Assembly (NCBI RefSeq): GCF_011304355.1
Contig: NZ_CP049888.1
Location: 1 to 64,000, forward strand
Direction: 5' to 3'
DNA from: Weissella coleopterorum
GTDB taxonomy: Bacteria > Bacillota > Bacilli > Lactobacillales > Lactobacillaceae
Length of the DNA: 64,000 nucleotides
Under the pieces are notes generated by a model, which worked only from the letters and a program-made list of their open reading frames with translations, was not told the origin of the DNA and searched no databases. Below are positions 23,623-31,582 of this stretch, one piece after another. The position numbers and the translations under genes are program-made. Each line of letters starts with the position of its first letter. Position 1 is the stretch's first letter.

Positions 23623-23907
23623 TTAAGCTAAGACCACTTTAGTTTCAATTTTAATCGCCTTGTGTCGTTTCAATACATCTGCAATTTTAGTCATTGGGCC
23701 AGGATCGTTCCAAGGCGTTCCATCCTTCAAGTTAATTAAAAGTTTATATCTATCAGCACCATTTTCATTGACCCCAGGCGACGGATTAACGAGCGCGACC
23801 CCACCAACCCAAGCGATTATATAAACATCATCTTCTAAAAGCCATGTGTCTCCATGATTCATATTACTAACATTGTAATTTTGTTCAGTATTAACATCTA
23901 TTTTCAT
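23623..23907 (-). CDS. Hypothetical phage protein
   Basis: 94 aa, begins MKIDVNTEQNYNVSNMNHGD and has the pattern TWLLEDDVYIIAWVGGVALVN, a small beta-rich protein. No family recognised. Overlaps the upstream VRR-NUC gene by 4 nt (ATGA-type), so the two are co-translated. It is the last gene before ArpU. Confidence 0.62.
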   Translation of the reverse strand: MKIDVNTEQNYNVSNMNHGDTWLLEDDVYIIAWVGGVALVNPSPGVNENGADRYKLLINLKDGTPWNDPGPMTKIADVLKRHKAIKIETKVVLA

Positions 23908-24230
23908 AATGTTTCCTCCACTATTTTTATGGCATCGTCTACACTTCTAGCTACACCATATAAAACTGGTTGCGATGTCATCATATTTCCAAATTGAATC
24001 TGTTCAGGTCGACGTTTACCTTTGGCGTTTTTCATTTCAATAAAGAATGTTTTGCCATCAGTTTTGCGATAACCGAACAAATCAGGGAAGCCCTTAGGCA
24101 ATCCAGTTTCAAACCAGCGCCCGTTTGGTAGCCTTACCTTACCGACGTTAGCCCTAAACACTTTGTGCCCCCTAGATGACAATGCAACCCGCACAGCGTT
24201 CTGTATTTCTTGTTCTGATTGGGGATGCAT
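23904..24230 (-). CDS. VRR-NUC domain nuclease
   Basis: 108 aa consisting of one VRR-NUC fold: EQEIQNAVRVALSSRG (helix with Glu), TGLPKGFPDLFGY (catalytic Asp) and FFIEMKNAKGKRRPEQIQF (E-x-K). Phage VRR-NUC proteins are stand-alone nucleases that can resolve DNA junctions. The gene sits among accessory replication genes. A RusA-type resolvase is also present (28634-29032), so the two may act on different structures or be redundant. Confidence 0.87.
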   Translation of the reverse strand: MHPQSEQEIQNAVRVALSSRGHKVFRANVGKVRLPNGRWFETGLPKGFPDLFGYRKTDGKTFFIEMKNAKGKRRPEQIQFGNMMTSQPVLYGVARSVDDAIKIVEETL

Positions 24231-24248
24231 TTAATCGCCTTTCTATTT

Positions 24249-24467
24249 TTAATTTTCACGAATAATCTTTTCTAATAATTCAATGTACTCTTCATATATT
24301 TTTGCACTTTGGTTCTGATAATAAATTTGTTCAAAAATAATGATATATAACAAGACAGTCATAAATAAGTCATACCAATGTTTATCAGTAATAAGGGTTA
24401 TTAAATAACTAATCACACCAATCAAAAACAATATATTACACACGTTTTTTTTAATAAATTTGATCAT
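24249..24467 (-). CDS. Small membrane protein
   Basis: 72 aa with two hydrophobic helices (about 9-27 and 32-49: NVCNILFLIGVISYLITLI, YDLFMTVLLYIIIFEQIYY) and a charged C-terminal tail. Start overlaps the stop of the upstream 44-aa gene (ATGA). No family assigned; a role in phage exclusion or membrane stress is only a guess. Confidence 0.6.
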   Translation of the reverse strand: MIKFIKKNVCNILFLIGVISYLITLITDKHWYDLFMTVLLYIIIFEQIYYQNQSAKIYEEYIELLEKIIREN

Positions 24468-24598
24468 TTACGCTCTCCGTTCATAGCGTTAACAAACCCA
24501 ATGCCAAGCCACAATGATTTTAAAAATACGACAATAGAATTGTGTCCCTTCATATATGATTGTGATTCTTTTATAAACCAAATATAATCTTTAATCAT
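24464..24598 (-). CDS. 44-aa small phage protein
   Basis: Short open frame (MIKDYIWFIKESQSYMKGHN, then SIVVFLKSLWLGIGFVNAMN) from the ATG at 24598 to TGA at 24464. GGAGG lies 8 nt upstream, inside the end of the YopX-like gene, and the stop overlaps the next start by 4 nt (ATGA). One hydrophobic helix in the C-terminal half. Coupling and the good ribosome binding site argue that it is real. Confidence 0.6.
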   Translation of the reverse strand: MIKDYIWFIKESQSYMKGHNSIVVFLKSLWLGIGFVNAMNGERK

Positions 24599-25039
24599 TT
24601 ACTCACCCTCCAATAATTCCGGGTTCTCGTGGATGTTGCCTAAAATAATTAATTCATCAGGCATGACATAGTTAGTTACTCCGAAACCTTGATTTAAGAT
24701 CTCTTCGGCAATCCATTTTCCATAAACATAATTTCCGACTTTAACTTCAAATGGATCACCAATTTTAGTTGTATTGATACTTCCGTCAGGTATTTCAGTA
24801 AACCATACTTCTTGAACTACATCACCTTCATATACTGGATTATCGTTCACATCCTTAACACCGGTATATTGTTCTAGGATTAAATCTCGTGTATGACGCC
24901 ATATTCGTTCAATATTAGGATCACTAACGCTTACACCAACAGGAATTAGATCTATATATTCGTCTCCGACATGCCAGCGGTCGATTGCCCAATGCTTCTT
25001 CGTTTGTTCGTCCCACGCTCTAAATTTAATTTCACGCAT
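24599..25039 (-). CDS. YopX-family protein
   Basis: 146 aa. Start MREIKFRAWDEQTKKH, then ILEQYTGVKDVNDNPVYEGDVVQ and a C-terminal ELIILGNIHENPELLE: the conserved order of the YopX family, found in many phages of Firmicutes. The function is not established. It is part of the leftward accessory cluster and is preceded by a 49-aa gene. Confidence 0.88.
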   Translation of the reverse strand: MREIKFRAWDEQTKKHWAIDRWHVGDEYIDLIPVGVSVSDPNIERIWRHTRDLILEQYTGVKDVNDNPVYEGDVVQEVWFTEIPDGSINTTKIGDPFEVKVGNYVYGKWIAEEILNQGFGVTNYVMPDELIILGNIHENPELLEGE

Positions 25040-25040
25040 G

Positions 25041-25190
25041 CTATTCCTCTTTTTCTAGGGTTACACGATAGACAAAACCACTCATTGGATCACGTTGCCT
25101 TGTCCCAATATCCTTAACAACATAACCACAATCAATCAACTTTCCGGCTGCATATACAATTTTATGTGCGTCACTTTCTTCTAAAATCAT
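25041..25190 (-). CDS. 49-aa small phage protein
   Basis: ATG at 25188-25190 with GAGG upstream; TAG at 25041. Sequence begins MILEESDAHKIVYAAGKLID, later DIGTRQRDPMSGFVYRVTLE. It looks like a small alpha/beta protein. It fills the gap between the 167-aa gene (2 nt) and the YopX gene with no spare space, supporting that it is translated. No function known. Confidence 0.6.
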   Translation of the reverse strand: MILEESDAHKIVYAAGKLIDCGYVVKDIGTRQRDPMSGFVYRVTLEKEE

Positions 25191-25192
25191 AA

Positions 25193-25696
25193 CTATTCCT
25201 CCACCTCGATTGCTTCAAAGTCTTTATTTAATTCCAGTAACATGTCTTTGATATGTGGGTCTGTGATACGTGTGGCTTCTTCGATTGCATTAGCCCTATT
25301 GACACCAAAGCGTCTATCCCACGCAGTAACTCCATTAAAATTTTGTGTTACAAGATAATGATGATCTGTGTATCTTTTTTCCTTAGCTACTAGCACCCAC
25401 GTTGGTGTTTTAACTTCAAAGTTATCAGCATCATAAATAACGAAGTTGACAATGTCTAATTCTAATTTTGCTACCCCCAGATAATCGTAATATACCTCGC
25501 CCTCAATATCTGGCTCCCTCATTTCATGTTGTGATACCCACTTTTGAAGAGCCGTTGGATTCTTTTTGTCTTCTGGGCTATCTGGTCTTAAATCGTCGAT
25601 AATATCAGTCACAATTAGTTGAGCATATTTATATTTTTTTCTCAAATGTTTTAAATCACCCATCACTGCTTGCGGTACTTTATTTTTATCAGTCAT
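25193..25696 (-). CDS. Hypothetical phage protein (DUF1642-like)
   Basis: 167 aa. The C-terminal half (KTPTWVLVAKEKRYTDHHYL, WDRRFGVNRANAIEEATRIT) faintly resembles the DUF1642 proteins of lactococcal phages, which have a YL/W strand followed by a helix at the end. The N-terminal half (MGDLKHLRKKYKYAQLIVTD) is helical. The match is weak; treat as hypothetical. It overlaps the upstream 58-aa gene by 8 nt. Confidence 0.6.
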   Translation of the reverse strand: MTDKNKVPQAVMGDLKHLRKKYKYAQLIVTDIIDDLRPDSPEDKKNPTALQKWVSQHEMREPDIEGEVYYDYLGVAKLELDIVNFVIYDADNFEVKTPTWVLVAKEKRYTDHHYLVTQNFNGVTAWDRRFGVNRANAIEEATRITDPHIKDMLLELNKDFEAIEVEE

Positions 25697-25865
25697 TTTC
25701 TAATACCTCATATAAATCTCGAATAAAACTGTGAACGATTCTAGCATCGTCTTCTTTAATTGACTTCTTGATTTTGCTTTCATATTCATCAACAATCTCA
25801 AATACTGATTGCATTTTAATAAAATCTTTTGCGGGCATTTCTACCGTTACCATTTGTTTATCCAT
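25689..25865 (-). CDS. 58-aa small phage protein
   Basis: ATG at 25863-25865, TGA at 25689. Sequence MDKQMVTVEMPAKDFIKMQS, then a helix VFEIVDEYESKIKKSIKEDD. It overlaps the next gene by 8 nt. No family recognised. Coding is supported by its fit in the tightly packed operon and by codon use similar to the neighbours. Confidence 0.6.
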   Translation of the reverse strand: MDKQMVTVEMPAKDFIKMQSVFEIVDEYESKIKKSIKEDDARIVHSFIRDLYEVLEND

Positions 25866-25895
25866 CATTCGTTCTCCAATCCTTTAATCAATCCA

Positions 25896-26360
25896 CTATT
25901 TAAACGATTTCCATCGCTCATCATTGTTATAAATTACAATCGCTGACGGGAACGGCGCCGCATCTCCAGCTATCCCGTTATTTTCAAATTTAATACGTCC
26001 CCGTAGGAATCTAATCTCAGCCTTACCAAAAATGTAGTTATGCCAATAAGATGTGTCTGTCCTAGATGGTATTAATAAAACTATATTTCCTTGACGTTCC
26101 AAAGATGATTCATAGGCTTTCTTAATCCATTTGCTGAGTTCACGACCATACGGCGGGTTTAAGAATAAATTACCTTCTAATTTCGACCAATCAACTGTTA
26201 ATGAATTTGTCTCAGGACTTATAAAATTATTTGCCTTTGTGTTGTCTTTTCTAGCTGCCAAGTCCCATGAAAAATTAAACTCACTATTCAGATCTTTGAA
26301 CAAATCATCTGGCGTTTCCCAATCCTGTTTCTTAGATGAAAACATTAAATTTTCGTTCAC
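25896..26360 (-). CDS. Phage DNA N-6-adenine methyltransferase (Dam family)
   Basis: 154 aa. The start is typical: MFSSKKQDWETPDDLFKDLN; the catalytic motif IV is NPPYG (LNPPYGRELSKW, about residue 69), and motif X-like DLAARKDNTKAN lies near residue 35. This DNA_N-6-adenine family methylates adenines in phage and host DNA and probably protects against restriction. The start overlaps the stop of the second methylase gene by 4 nt, so the pair is coupled. Confidence 0.9.
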   Translation of the reverse strand: MNENLMFSSKKQDWETPDDLFKDLNSEFNFSWDLAARKDNTKANNFISPETNSLTVDWSKLEGNLFLNPPYGRELSKWIKKAYESSLERQGNIVLLIPSRTDTSYWHNYIFGKAEIRFLRGRIKFENNGIAGDAAPFPSAIVIYNNDERWKSFK

Positions 26361-27112
26361 AGTTCCACCCTTTCACTATTGATTCTGTCTGTCGCAATAT
26401 CAAAATATTCCTGTTCAATTTCAATCCCGATAAAGTCACGATTAGTTCTAATTGCTGCAACTCCGGTTGACCCACTCCCCATTGTGTTATCCAAAATAAT
26501 TTCATTTTCATTGGTATACGTTTTAATTAGATATTCCAGTAATTCCAATGGCTTTTGAGCTGGATGAAGCCCTCTAGCTCCTTTGGCTCTATTATTAAAA
26601 ATTTGAACACTGGATGGAAATTTTAAATTAGGGTCATATTCAGCCTGAGTATTATTTCTTTTCATCTTTGATAACCCCTCGTTACCTTTATCGGAATTCG
26701 TCTTAAATCCCGCATTAATTCTTGATTTACCACTCTTGGCTCTAGGTTCTTTGATAGGGTTATATGTTGGCTGTTTTTTATAAAAAACCAAAATGTTTTC
26801 ATGTTCTTTTAATGGTATTTTATGTGCCAACGCAAAATTACTTCCAACTACTTTCCTGTAAATCCATTCATAACGAAATAGTTTCATGTTGCTGGCAATT
26901 AACTTCGTTGTAAAAGGTTGACTACCAAATAATATGATTGCACCATTTTCTTTGATTATTCTTTCATATTGGTTCCATAACTCATCAAAAGGCACAATTA
27001 CGTCCCACTTATTAGCAGTTGTCCCATACGGTAAATCCGCTAGTATCATATCAATTGAATTATTAGGCAACTTCGCCATCTCATCGAGAGTATCTCCATG
27101 AATCAACTTCAT
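26357..27112 (-). CDS. DNA adenine methyltransferase (N6/N4 class, orphan)
   Basis: 251 aa. Catalytic motif IV is DLPYG (MILADLPYGTTANKWD, about residue 27), a known variant of DPPY. The SAM-binding motif I appears C-terminal as DNTMGSGSTGVAA (about residue 213), so the order is that of beta-class methyltransferases. A central target-recognition segment lies between. No restriction partner is near, so this is an orphan phage enzyme, likely anti-restriction. It overlaps the Dam-type gene and a 61-aa gene by 4 nt each. Confidence 0.9.
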   Translation of the reverse strand: MKLIHGDTLDEMAKLPNNSIDMILADLPYGTTANKWDVIVPFDELWNQYERIIKENGAIILFGSQPFTTKLIASNMKLFRYEWIYRKVVGSNFALAHKIPLKEHENILVFYKKQPTYNPIKEPRAKSGKSRINAGFKTNSDKGNEGLSKMKRNNTQAEYDPNLKFPSSVQIFNNRAKGARGLHPAQKPLELLEYLIKTYTNENEIILDNTMGSGSTGVAAIRTNRDFIGIEIEQEYFDIATDRINSERVEL

Positions 27113-27294
27113 ATCTCCACCCTTTCATATTCCAGCCCATCAAACTTGTTCTCAATGTATCGTTCATATTGAGGCGTGTTGCTTCGTTCCTTGTAGGCTT
27201 TGCGTAAATTATCTGTAAACTTCCACGACCGCTTGCCACGTTCATAGTGTTCTTGAAAGTAGCGGCCATCTTTATTTTTAAATGCGTATTTCAT
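27109..27294 (-). CDS. Small basic phage protein
   Basis: 61 aa, very rich in Lys, Arg, Tyr and Glu (FKNKDGRYFQEHYERGKRSW). No known family; could bind nucleic acid. It overlaps the XRE gene upstream and the methylase downstream by 4 nt each (ATGA), so it belongs to this coupled cluster. Confidence 0.65.
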   Translation of the reverse strand: MKYAFKNKDGRYFQEHYERGKRSWKFTDNLRKAYKERSNTPQYERYIENKFDGLEYERVEI

Positions 27295-27662
27295 AATTTT
27301 GTTATCTTGACTAATTCTGGATGTAGATATGCATCTACAAATCCTTGTGCATTGTTATAAATAGGCTTGCCCTCTAGGACAATCATTACGTCAGCGTTAG
27401 GATTTTTTCGCATATCCCGTACGATGCCAGAGAATACTTCATTCAAGTAAATGAAATTATCTTTTTCCTCTTCATAACCCATTAAATAACCAATGGTTAC
27501 ATCGAAATATTGAGCTAATTTATGCCATATTTCTGCATTGGGTTCTGTTTTACCTAGCTCCCAATTATTAATCGTTGCCCTTGATTCATTTACAACTAAA
27601 CCAAGATATTCAAGCGAAATATTATTATCCGCTCTCATTCTTCTGATTCTATTCATCAGCAA
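27291..27662 (-). CDS. XRE-family transcriptional regulator
   Basis: 123 aa. An HTH_3/XRE domain occupies residues 5-62: IRRMRADNNISLEYLGLVVN then ESRATINNWELGKTEPNAEI and LAQYFDVTIGYLMGY. The C-terminal half is a short domain ending YLHPELVKITKL. It is separate from the CI and Cro proteins and sits with the methylase genes, so it may control them or the accessory cluster. Target unknown. Confidence 0.85.
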   Translation of the reverse strand: MLMNRIRRMRADNNISLEYLGLVVNESRATINNWELGKTEPNAEIWHKLAQYFDVTIGYLMGYEEEKDNFIYLNEVFSGIVRDMRKNPNADVMIVLEGKPIYNNAQGFVDAYLHPELVKITKL

Positions 27663-27832
27663 TAACCTCTATCTATAATCATCTTGTCTAACTTAGTTTC
27701 TAACTCGGCTATCCGTTCATCACGCTCTGAGATACCAACTTTCAAATTTCTATTCTCATCTCGCAATGAAGCAATCAATTTAGCTTGTCTCTGTAATTTC
27801 AACGGATCACTTGGAATTATGTTCGCTGTCAT
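27656..27832 (-). CDS. Small coiled-coil protein
   Basis: 58 aa from the ATG at 27832, which has GGAGG 7 nt upstream (an in-frame TTG two codons earlier is less likely). A coiled coil spans about residues 10-50 (KLQRQAKLIASLRDENRNLK). It overlaps the upstream membrane gene and the downstream XRE gene. No function known. Confidence 0.6.
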   Translation of the reverse strand: MTANIIPSDPLKLQRQAKLIASLRDENRNLKVGISERDERIAELETKLDKMIIDRGYC

Positions 27833-28067
27833 CTCCAAACCTCCGATATAAATTTACAAATAACCAACTTAGAAATCCTGCATAAATTAAATCCATAAGT
27901 AATAGCAGGATCCCCATTACGGTGTAGGCGTTCCCGGTTTGAATCCAATCAATTGCAAATTCACTGATTGATACCGCCGTAATTCCTGAAATGATAATCA
28001 CATCCAATACGCAAAACGTTAAGAATATTACCTTGATCAAGTTATATGCCTTTCGTCTAAATTTCAT
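27807..28067 (-). CDS. Small membrane protein
   Basis: 86 aa with two or three hydrophobic segments (VIFLTFCVLDVIIISGITAV, VMGILLLLMDLIYAGFLSWL) and basic ends. Start at 28067 is chosen because GGGG lies 8 nt upstream and the ATG overlaps the stop of the previous gene (TAATG). No family recognised. Confidence 0.6.
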   Translation of the reverse strand: MKFRRKAYNLIKVIFLTFCVLDVIIISGITAVSISEFAIDWIQTGNAYTVMGILLLLMDLIYAGFLSWLFVNLYRRFGDDSEHNSK

Positions 28068-28204
28068 TACCATAACCCCGGTTCTGTGTTGTACTTGATT
28101 TCTCTTTCAAGCTGTTTAGCTTTTTCAGGTTCTAATTTTTTCAATTCATTAAAATCTGTATATCCCCACAACTTCGCTTCCTTTTCTAACTCTTTATAAT
28201 CCAT
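28067..28204 (-). CDS. 45-aa small phage protein
   Basis: Charged helical peptide (MDYKELEKEAKLWGYTDFNE, ending YNTEPGLW) from the ATG at 28204 to TAA at 28067-28069. It is coupled to the membrane gene downstream by TAATG. A GGAG-type site (GGAGCAAAAAGAAG) lies upstream. Hypothetical. Confidence 0.55.
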   Translation of the reverse strand: MDYKELEKEAKLWGYTDFNELKKLEPEKAKQLEREIKYNTEPGLW

Positions 28205-28233
28205 CTTCTTTTTGCTCCAATAAATTTTTTAGC

Positions 28234-28413
28234 TTATCCGTTATAACCTTTTCGTTCATGAAAAGCCTTTGCACTGTTGTACTCTTTGCTTAAATCCGAC
28301 AAATCTTCGATCATATCTGTGACATCTTGATTGGTGTCATAATCTCCATTGAATTTTTTATCAATATCAGACAACTTCTCATTAAATCGATTTGTAATTG
28401 TATCTAATCCCAT
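28234..28413 (-). CDS. 59-aa small phage protein
   Basis: Acidic helical protein (MGLDTITNRFNEKLSDIDKK, then DVTDMIEDLSDLSKEYNSAK) from the ATG at 28413 to TAA at 28234. It follows the 68-aa gene by 4 nt. The ribosome binding site is weak (GTGTGA), so translation probably depends on the upstream gene. Confidence 0.55.
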   Translation of the reverse strand: MGLDTITNRFNEKLSDIDKKFNGDYDTNQDVTDMIEDLSDLSKEYNSAKAFHERKGYNG

Positions 28414-28417
28414 ATCG

Positions 28418-28624
28418 TCACACTTTTTTCAAATGATTTAACTGTTCCAACAAATAACCCTTTGTCACCGTTAGAGAGTTAAGCATTCCATTTGCGATTG
28501 ACGATTCTTTTGGATCATCAATATTTAAAGCAATATCAAGTTCTAACTTCTCTAACATGTTCGAGATAATATGGTGATTAGTTTTTAGAATTCGCTTTTC
28601 GATTTCAATATCTCTTGAATCCAT
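28418..28624 (-). CDS. Hypothetical helical phage protein
   Basis: 68 aa, all helical (MDSRDIEIEKRILKTNHHII, MLNSLTVTKGYLLEQLNHLK), likely a small dimerising protein. Lies 9 nt after rusA. No family assigned. Confidence 0.6.
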   Translation of the reverse strand: MDSRDIEIEKRILKTNHHIISNMLEKLELDIALNIDDPKESSIANGMLNSLTVTKGYLLEQLNHLKKV

Positions 28625-28633
28625 CTTGCCCTC

Positions 28634-29032
28634 CTATTCAACCGTTGAAAGTCTTACGAATAACGCTTTCTTTGGTCCGTTCGTTTTTTTAACATGTAAA
28701 TCTACAATCTGTGCATCATCAATATTTAATGCTTCTTGAATCGCGTCGTTAGTTGGCTTAGTTAAATTATCCAAATCTCTGGTGTTTCGCTTAGTTAACA
28801 CCAATTTGTCAAAGATAAACGCAAGCTCACACTTCAACTCTGTTTCAGCTTCAATCTGTGCCAATTTAGTTTCATCTGCTAACTCTTCCAAAACTTCAAT
28901 CACATAATCTTTATACTTTCGATATTTCGCGCCTCGATAAACTTGATTAGTTCGAGTGTTATGTTGTAAATCATTTCCCGAACCAAAATCAATATCGTCA
29001 CGTAATTCGATCATTGCTTCAAAAATTTTCAT
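28634..29032 (-). CDS. rusA: RusA-family Holliday junction resolvase
   Basis: 132 aa. The RusA signature D-x-DN-x-x-K is seen as RDLDNLTKPTNDAIQEALN (about residues 83-101), followed by IDDAQIVDLHVKK with the third acidic residue. RusA dimers cleave Holliday junctions and branched DNA before packaging. The gene lies directly downstream of the candidate replication origin. Confidence 0.88.
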   Translation of the reverse strand: MKIFEAMIELRDDIDFGSGNDLQHNTRTNQVYRGAKYRKYKDYVIEVLEELADETKLAQIEAETELKCELAFIFDKLVLTKRNTRDLDNLTKPTNDAIQEALNIDDAQIVDLHVKKTNGPKKALFVRLSTVE

Positions 29033-29291
29033 TTAATTCATTCTTTCCTGTGACTGGTCTGTGCACTCTTTTTTTAACCCAACACAGCTCTAACTCGTTG
29101 TCTCCCAAACGATGTGTACAGTTCAACGGGTTAATGGTCGCCTATTTTATATATATATTCTTTTTATTTACTTTTTAACTATTAGTAAATCAATAAAGAA
29201 AATAAGAATAACTATACACAAACCGCTATACTTCAACGAATTAACCCAACACGCTACCCATCATTAAGTCGTCACATACCCTACTCTTGGA
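29033..29291. other. Candidate phage replication origin (repeat-bearing AT-rich intergenic region)
   Basis: A 259-nt gap between helicase and rusA in an otherwise gapless operon. It holds two copies of TTAACCCAACAC (29074-29085 and 29241-29252) and two of TTCAACGRRTTAA (29122-29134 and 29232-29244). The second pair overlaps the first at 29241. Between them is a very AT-rich core (29141-29220). Iterons around an AT-rich stretch next to primase and helicase genes is the usual design of a phage origin. Confidence 0.55.
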
Positions 29292-30674
29292 TTACAACTG
29301 GTACATAACTCCACTTCTGTGTTTTATTTTTTTATGCCAATTCGACATCTTTCGTCCCCACGCTGTTAATGTCATTGGTTTAGCATCTTCTCCAATGTTT
29401 AATGATTCGAAAAAATCTGTGTAACTGTTGTATAAGTCATGAGCTTTAAATTCACCTGATTCTAATGTCTTGTGCCATAAATCGAATGGATCGGTTGCGA
29501 CCATATCTTCTGAAATGTCATCTTCAATTTTCCAATCTTCTGCCATTGCTCTTTGAAACATCTCAACAGCGTATGGAATTAGTAGTGGTATTTCTTCTTG
29601 AAGCTCGTCCTCTGGGAACATTCGATTGCGCTTATCGATTTCAGCTTTATCAGCCATCGGTGCAATTGTTTTGATAATGTGTAATCGCCTTGTGATCGCT
29701 CCACCTGAATTGAAAATTGGCATCTCGTTTACATTTGCAATGATTTTTGCCGTGATCATATAATCAGTTCCATCAATCCCTTTACGTTCGACTGGGGACA
29801 ATCCGCCACCGGTTACGGCTTTAAAAACATCGTCTTCTTTAAAACGAACTTTAGTTGCATCGTCATCTACCATGATGGCTTTACCGATAAATCTAGCCGT
29901 TTCAAATCGAGCGTTACCAGCTTGTAAATTTTTCAGTTTAAATGCTCCTACTCGTTCTTCTCCAAACAGTGCTTTGGCAATTTTTGATACTAGGTACGTT
30001 TTACCTGTACCTCCAACTGGATCGAGCAAAAACAATGCTCCTTGCCACCACCGCATATCGTTATAAAAGCCATATCCTAACCAAGCCCAAAATATTCTAT
30101 CGTTGTTGCCAAACATGTACTTCACATATTTAATCCAAGTTTCGGGCAAGCGGTCATCATCTGACACTTCAAAATCAAATCCACCGATTATATTTTGATT
30201 TTTATCAGGCTTATCCAACATTCCTGTTTCTAGAGTTAGCGTTGCGTTCTTAAACGCCACATACTTCGTTTTAATGGAATCATCGAATGTTCTGCCTAAT
30301 CCTACTAAATACTCTTTAACATCTCTCTGAAGCTCCCTTTTTTTCGTCTGAGAGACACTTAGCCTATCTGTGATACTAATAATTGAAACGTTCAAATTAT
30401 TTATTACTTCAGATGGCTTTACTTGTTTCCAATATGACCCGTTCCAAATGTACCCATTCTCGTTCTTTATCAACGATTCAGCTTGTTCTGAATACCAGAT
30501 CGCAAATTTTTCCACTGATGAAACTTTGTATTTAACATCGCCTTCTTTTCCAGTAGTCGTCCAATCAAGCCATGGGATATTAGAAACGAATTGAGCTGGG
30601 CTTAATTGAGTATCATTAATGTTCCACGGAATAATGGCATTTTCATTAAATCGTGCTAGTCCATCATTCGACAT
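29292..30674 (-). CDS. Phage SF3 helicase/primase-associated ATPase (P4/D5 type)
   Basis: 460 aa. N-terminal D5_N-like region (ENGYIWNGSYWKQVKPSEV); Walker A LDPVGGTGKTYLV near residue 220; Walker B-type KAIMVDDDATK near 270; sensor region AKIIANVNEMPIFNSGGAITRRL near 310. These are SF3 hexameric replicative helicase features of the P4/D5 family. The primase activity is probably supplied by the neighbouring 299-aa gene. The start codon lies 2 nt after that gene. Confidence 0.9.
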   Translation of the reverse strand: MSNDGLARFNENAIIPWNINDTQLSPAQFVSNIPWLDWTTTGKEGDVKYKVSSVEKFAIWYSEQAESLIKNENGYIWNGSYWKQVKPSEVINNLNVSIISITDRLSVSQTKKRELQRDVKEYLVGLGRTFDDSIKTKYVAFKNATLTLETGMLDKPDKNQNIIGGFDFEVSDDDRLPETWIKYVKYMFGNNDRIFWAWLGYGFYNDMRWWQGALFLLDPVGGTGKTYLVSKIAKALFGEERVGAFKLKNLQAGNARFETARFIGKAIMVDDDATKVRFKEDDVFKAVTGGGLSPVERKGIDGTDYMITAKIIANVNEMPIFNSGGAITRRLHIIKTIAPMADKAEIDKRNRMFPEDELQEEIPLLIPYAVEMFQRAMAEDWKIEDDISEDMVATDPFDLWHKTLESGEFKAHDLYNSYTDFFESLNIGEDAKPMTLTAWGRKMSNWHKKIKHRSGVMYQL

Positions 30675-30676
30675 TC

Positions 30677-31576
30677 CTACCCCCTTAATAACCTTTTTAA
30701 TTTCAAACCAATATCTTTTGTCGGATTATCCAAGTAAGCTGTTATTCCTGCCTGATCAAATCCATCATAAATTTCATCTGAATCACTAGTCGGGAATGCA
30801 ACTTTAATTGCGCCAATAACTTTAACTAAGTTGTTGTCACGTTCGCCTTTATTCCAAGTAATTCTATTTTTGTTTGTATAACCAACAATAAAATCTGATA
30901 AATTTTCAGCTGATGGTTCATCTAATCCAGCCCAACCACTACCGTTTGAACTCATATTTGATTTTTTATACGGTGCTTTCGGTTGATATTTTGATTTAAC
31001 GACATAACTGAACCGGTCTTGCTCTTCTTCAAGTGGACCAAACACACCTGTTTTTTTAAGTGGCAGTCCATTTAAACGACCAACAGTTTTAGCAGTTCCA
31101 ATATCAAGTCCATAATTCAAAAGATTAAATCCAGTTTTAGCAAATAGTATTATCAATTCATCAACTGCTTGTGGTAGTAGTTCTGGCATAATTGGTTGAC
31201 CAAGCGGAACGTATATCCGCCATCCACCAACATGTTTACCCGGACCAAACGAAGATGGAGTTTGCCATGCAAAGACATTTAATTTGGTTGTCTCTGTATA
31301 AAAATTAAAGAAATCTTCCAAAAATATATTTGCATCGACCACTAAATCTAAATCGAAAACAATTGCTTGTACGTCTTGAATATTGCTTCTATTTCGCACT
31401 AATCCTTGCTTTAAAGTAGATGGTGTAAAATATTGAGCTGAATATTCCTTGAAATCGTCAACGTGCTTGATTATTTCCACTTCATCAGGCAAACTATTTG
31501 CATATTCATAGATATTGAAATCTGCCACGGTGTCATAATTCCCAGCTACCCCAGATACTTTAAATGCATATGTCAT
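30677..31576 (-). CDS. Phage DNA primase (AEP-like)
   Basis: 299 aa. A metal-binding D-x-D occurs in AIVFDLDLV (about residue 74), then KHVGGWRIYVPLG and GLDIGTAKTVGRLNGLPL, the pattern of archaeo-eukaryotic primase-like proteins found before phage SF3 helicases. The C-terminal ~70 residues (NKNRITWNKGERDNNLVKVI) resemble the primase C-terminal helical linker. Primase and helicase are split into two genes here, unlike many fused versions. Confidence 0.8.
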   Translation of the reverse strand: MTYAFKVSGVAGNYDTVADFNIYEYANSLPDEVEIIKHVDDFKEYSAQYFTPSTLKQGLVRNRSNIQDVQAIVFDLDLVVDANIFLEDFFNFYTETTKLNVFAWQTPSSFGPGKHVGGWRIYVPLGQPIMPELLPQAVDELIILFAKTGFNLLNYGLDIGTAKTVGRLNGLPLKKTGVFGPLEEEQDRFSYVVKSKYQPKAPYKKSNMSSNGSGWAGLDEPSAENLSDFIVGYTNKNRITWNKGERDNNLVKVIGAIKVAFPTSDSDEIYDGFDQAGITAYLDNPTKDIGLKLKRLLRG

Positions 31577-31582
31577 AGCTTT

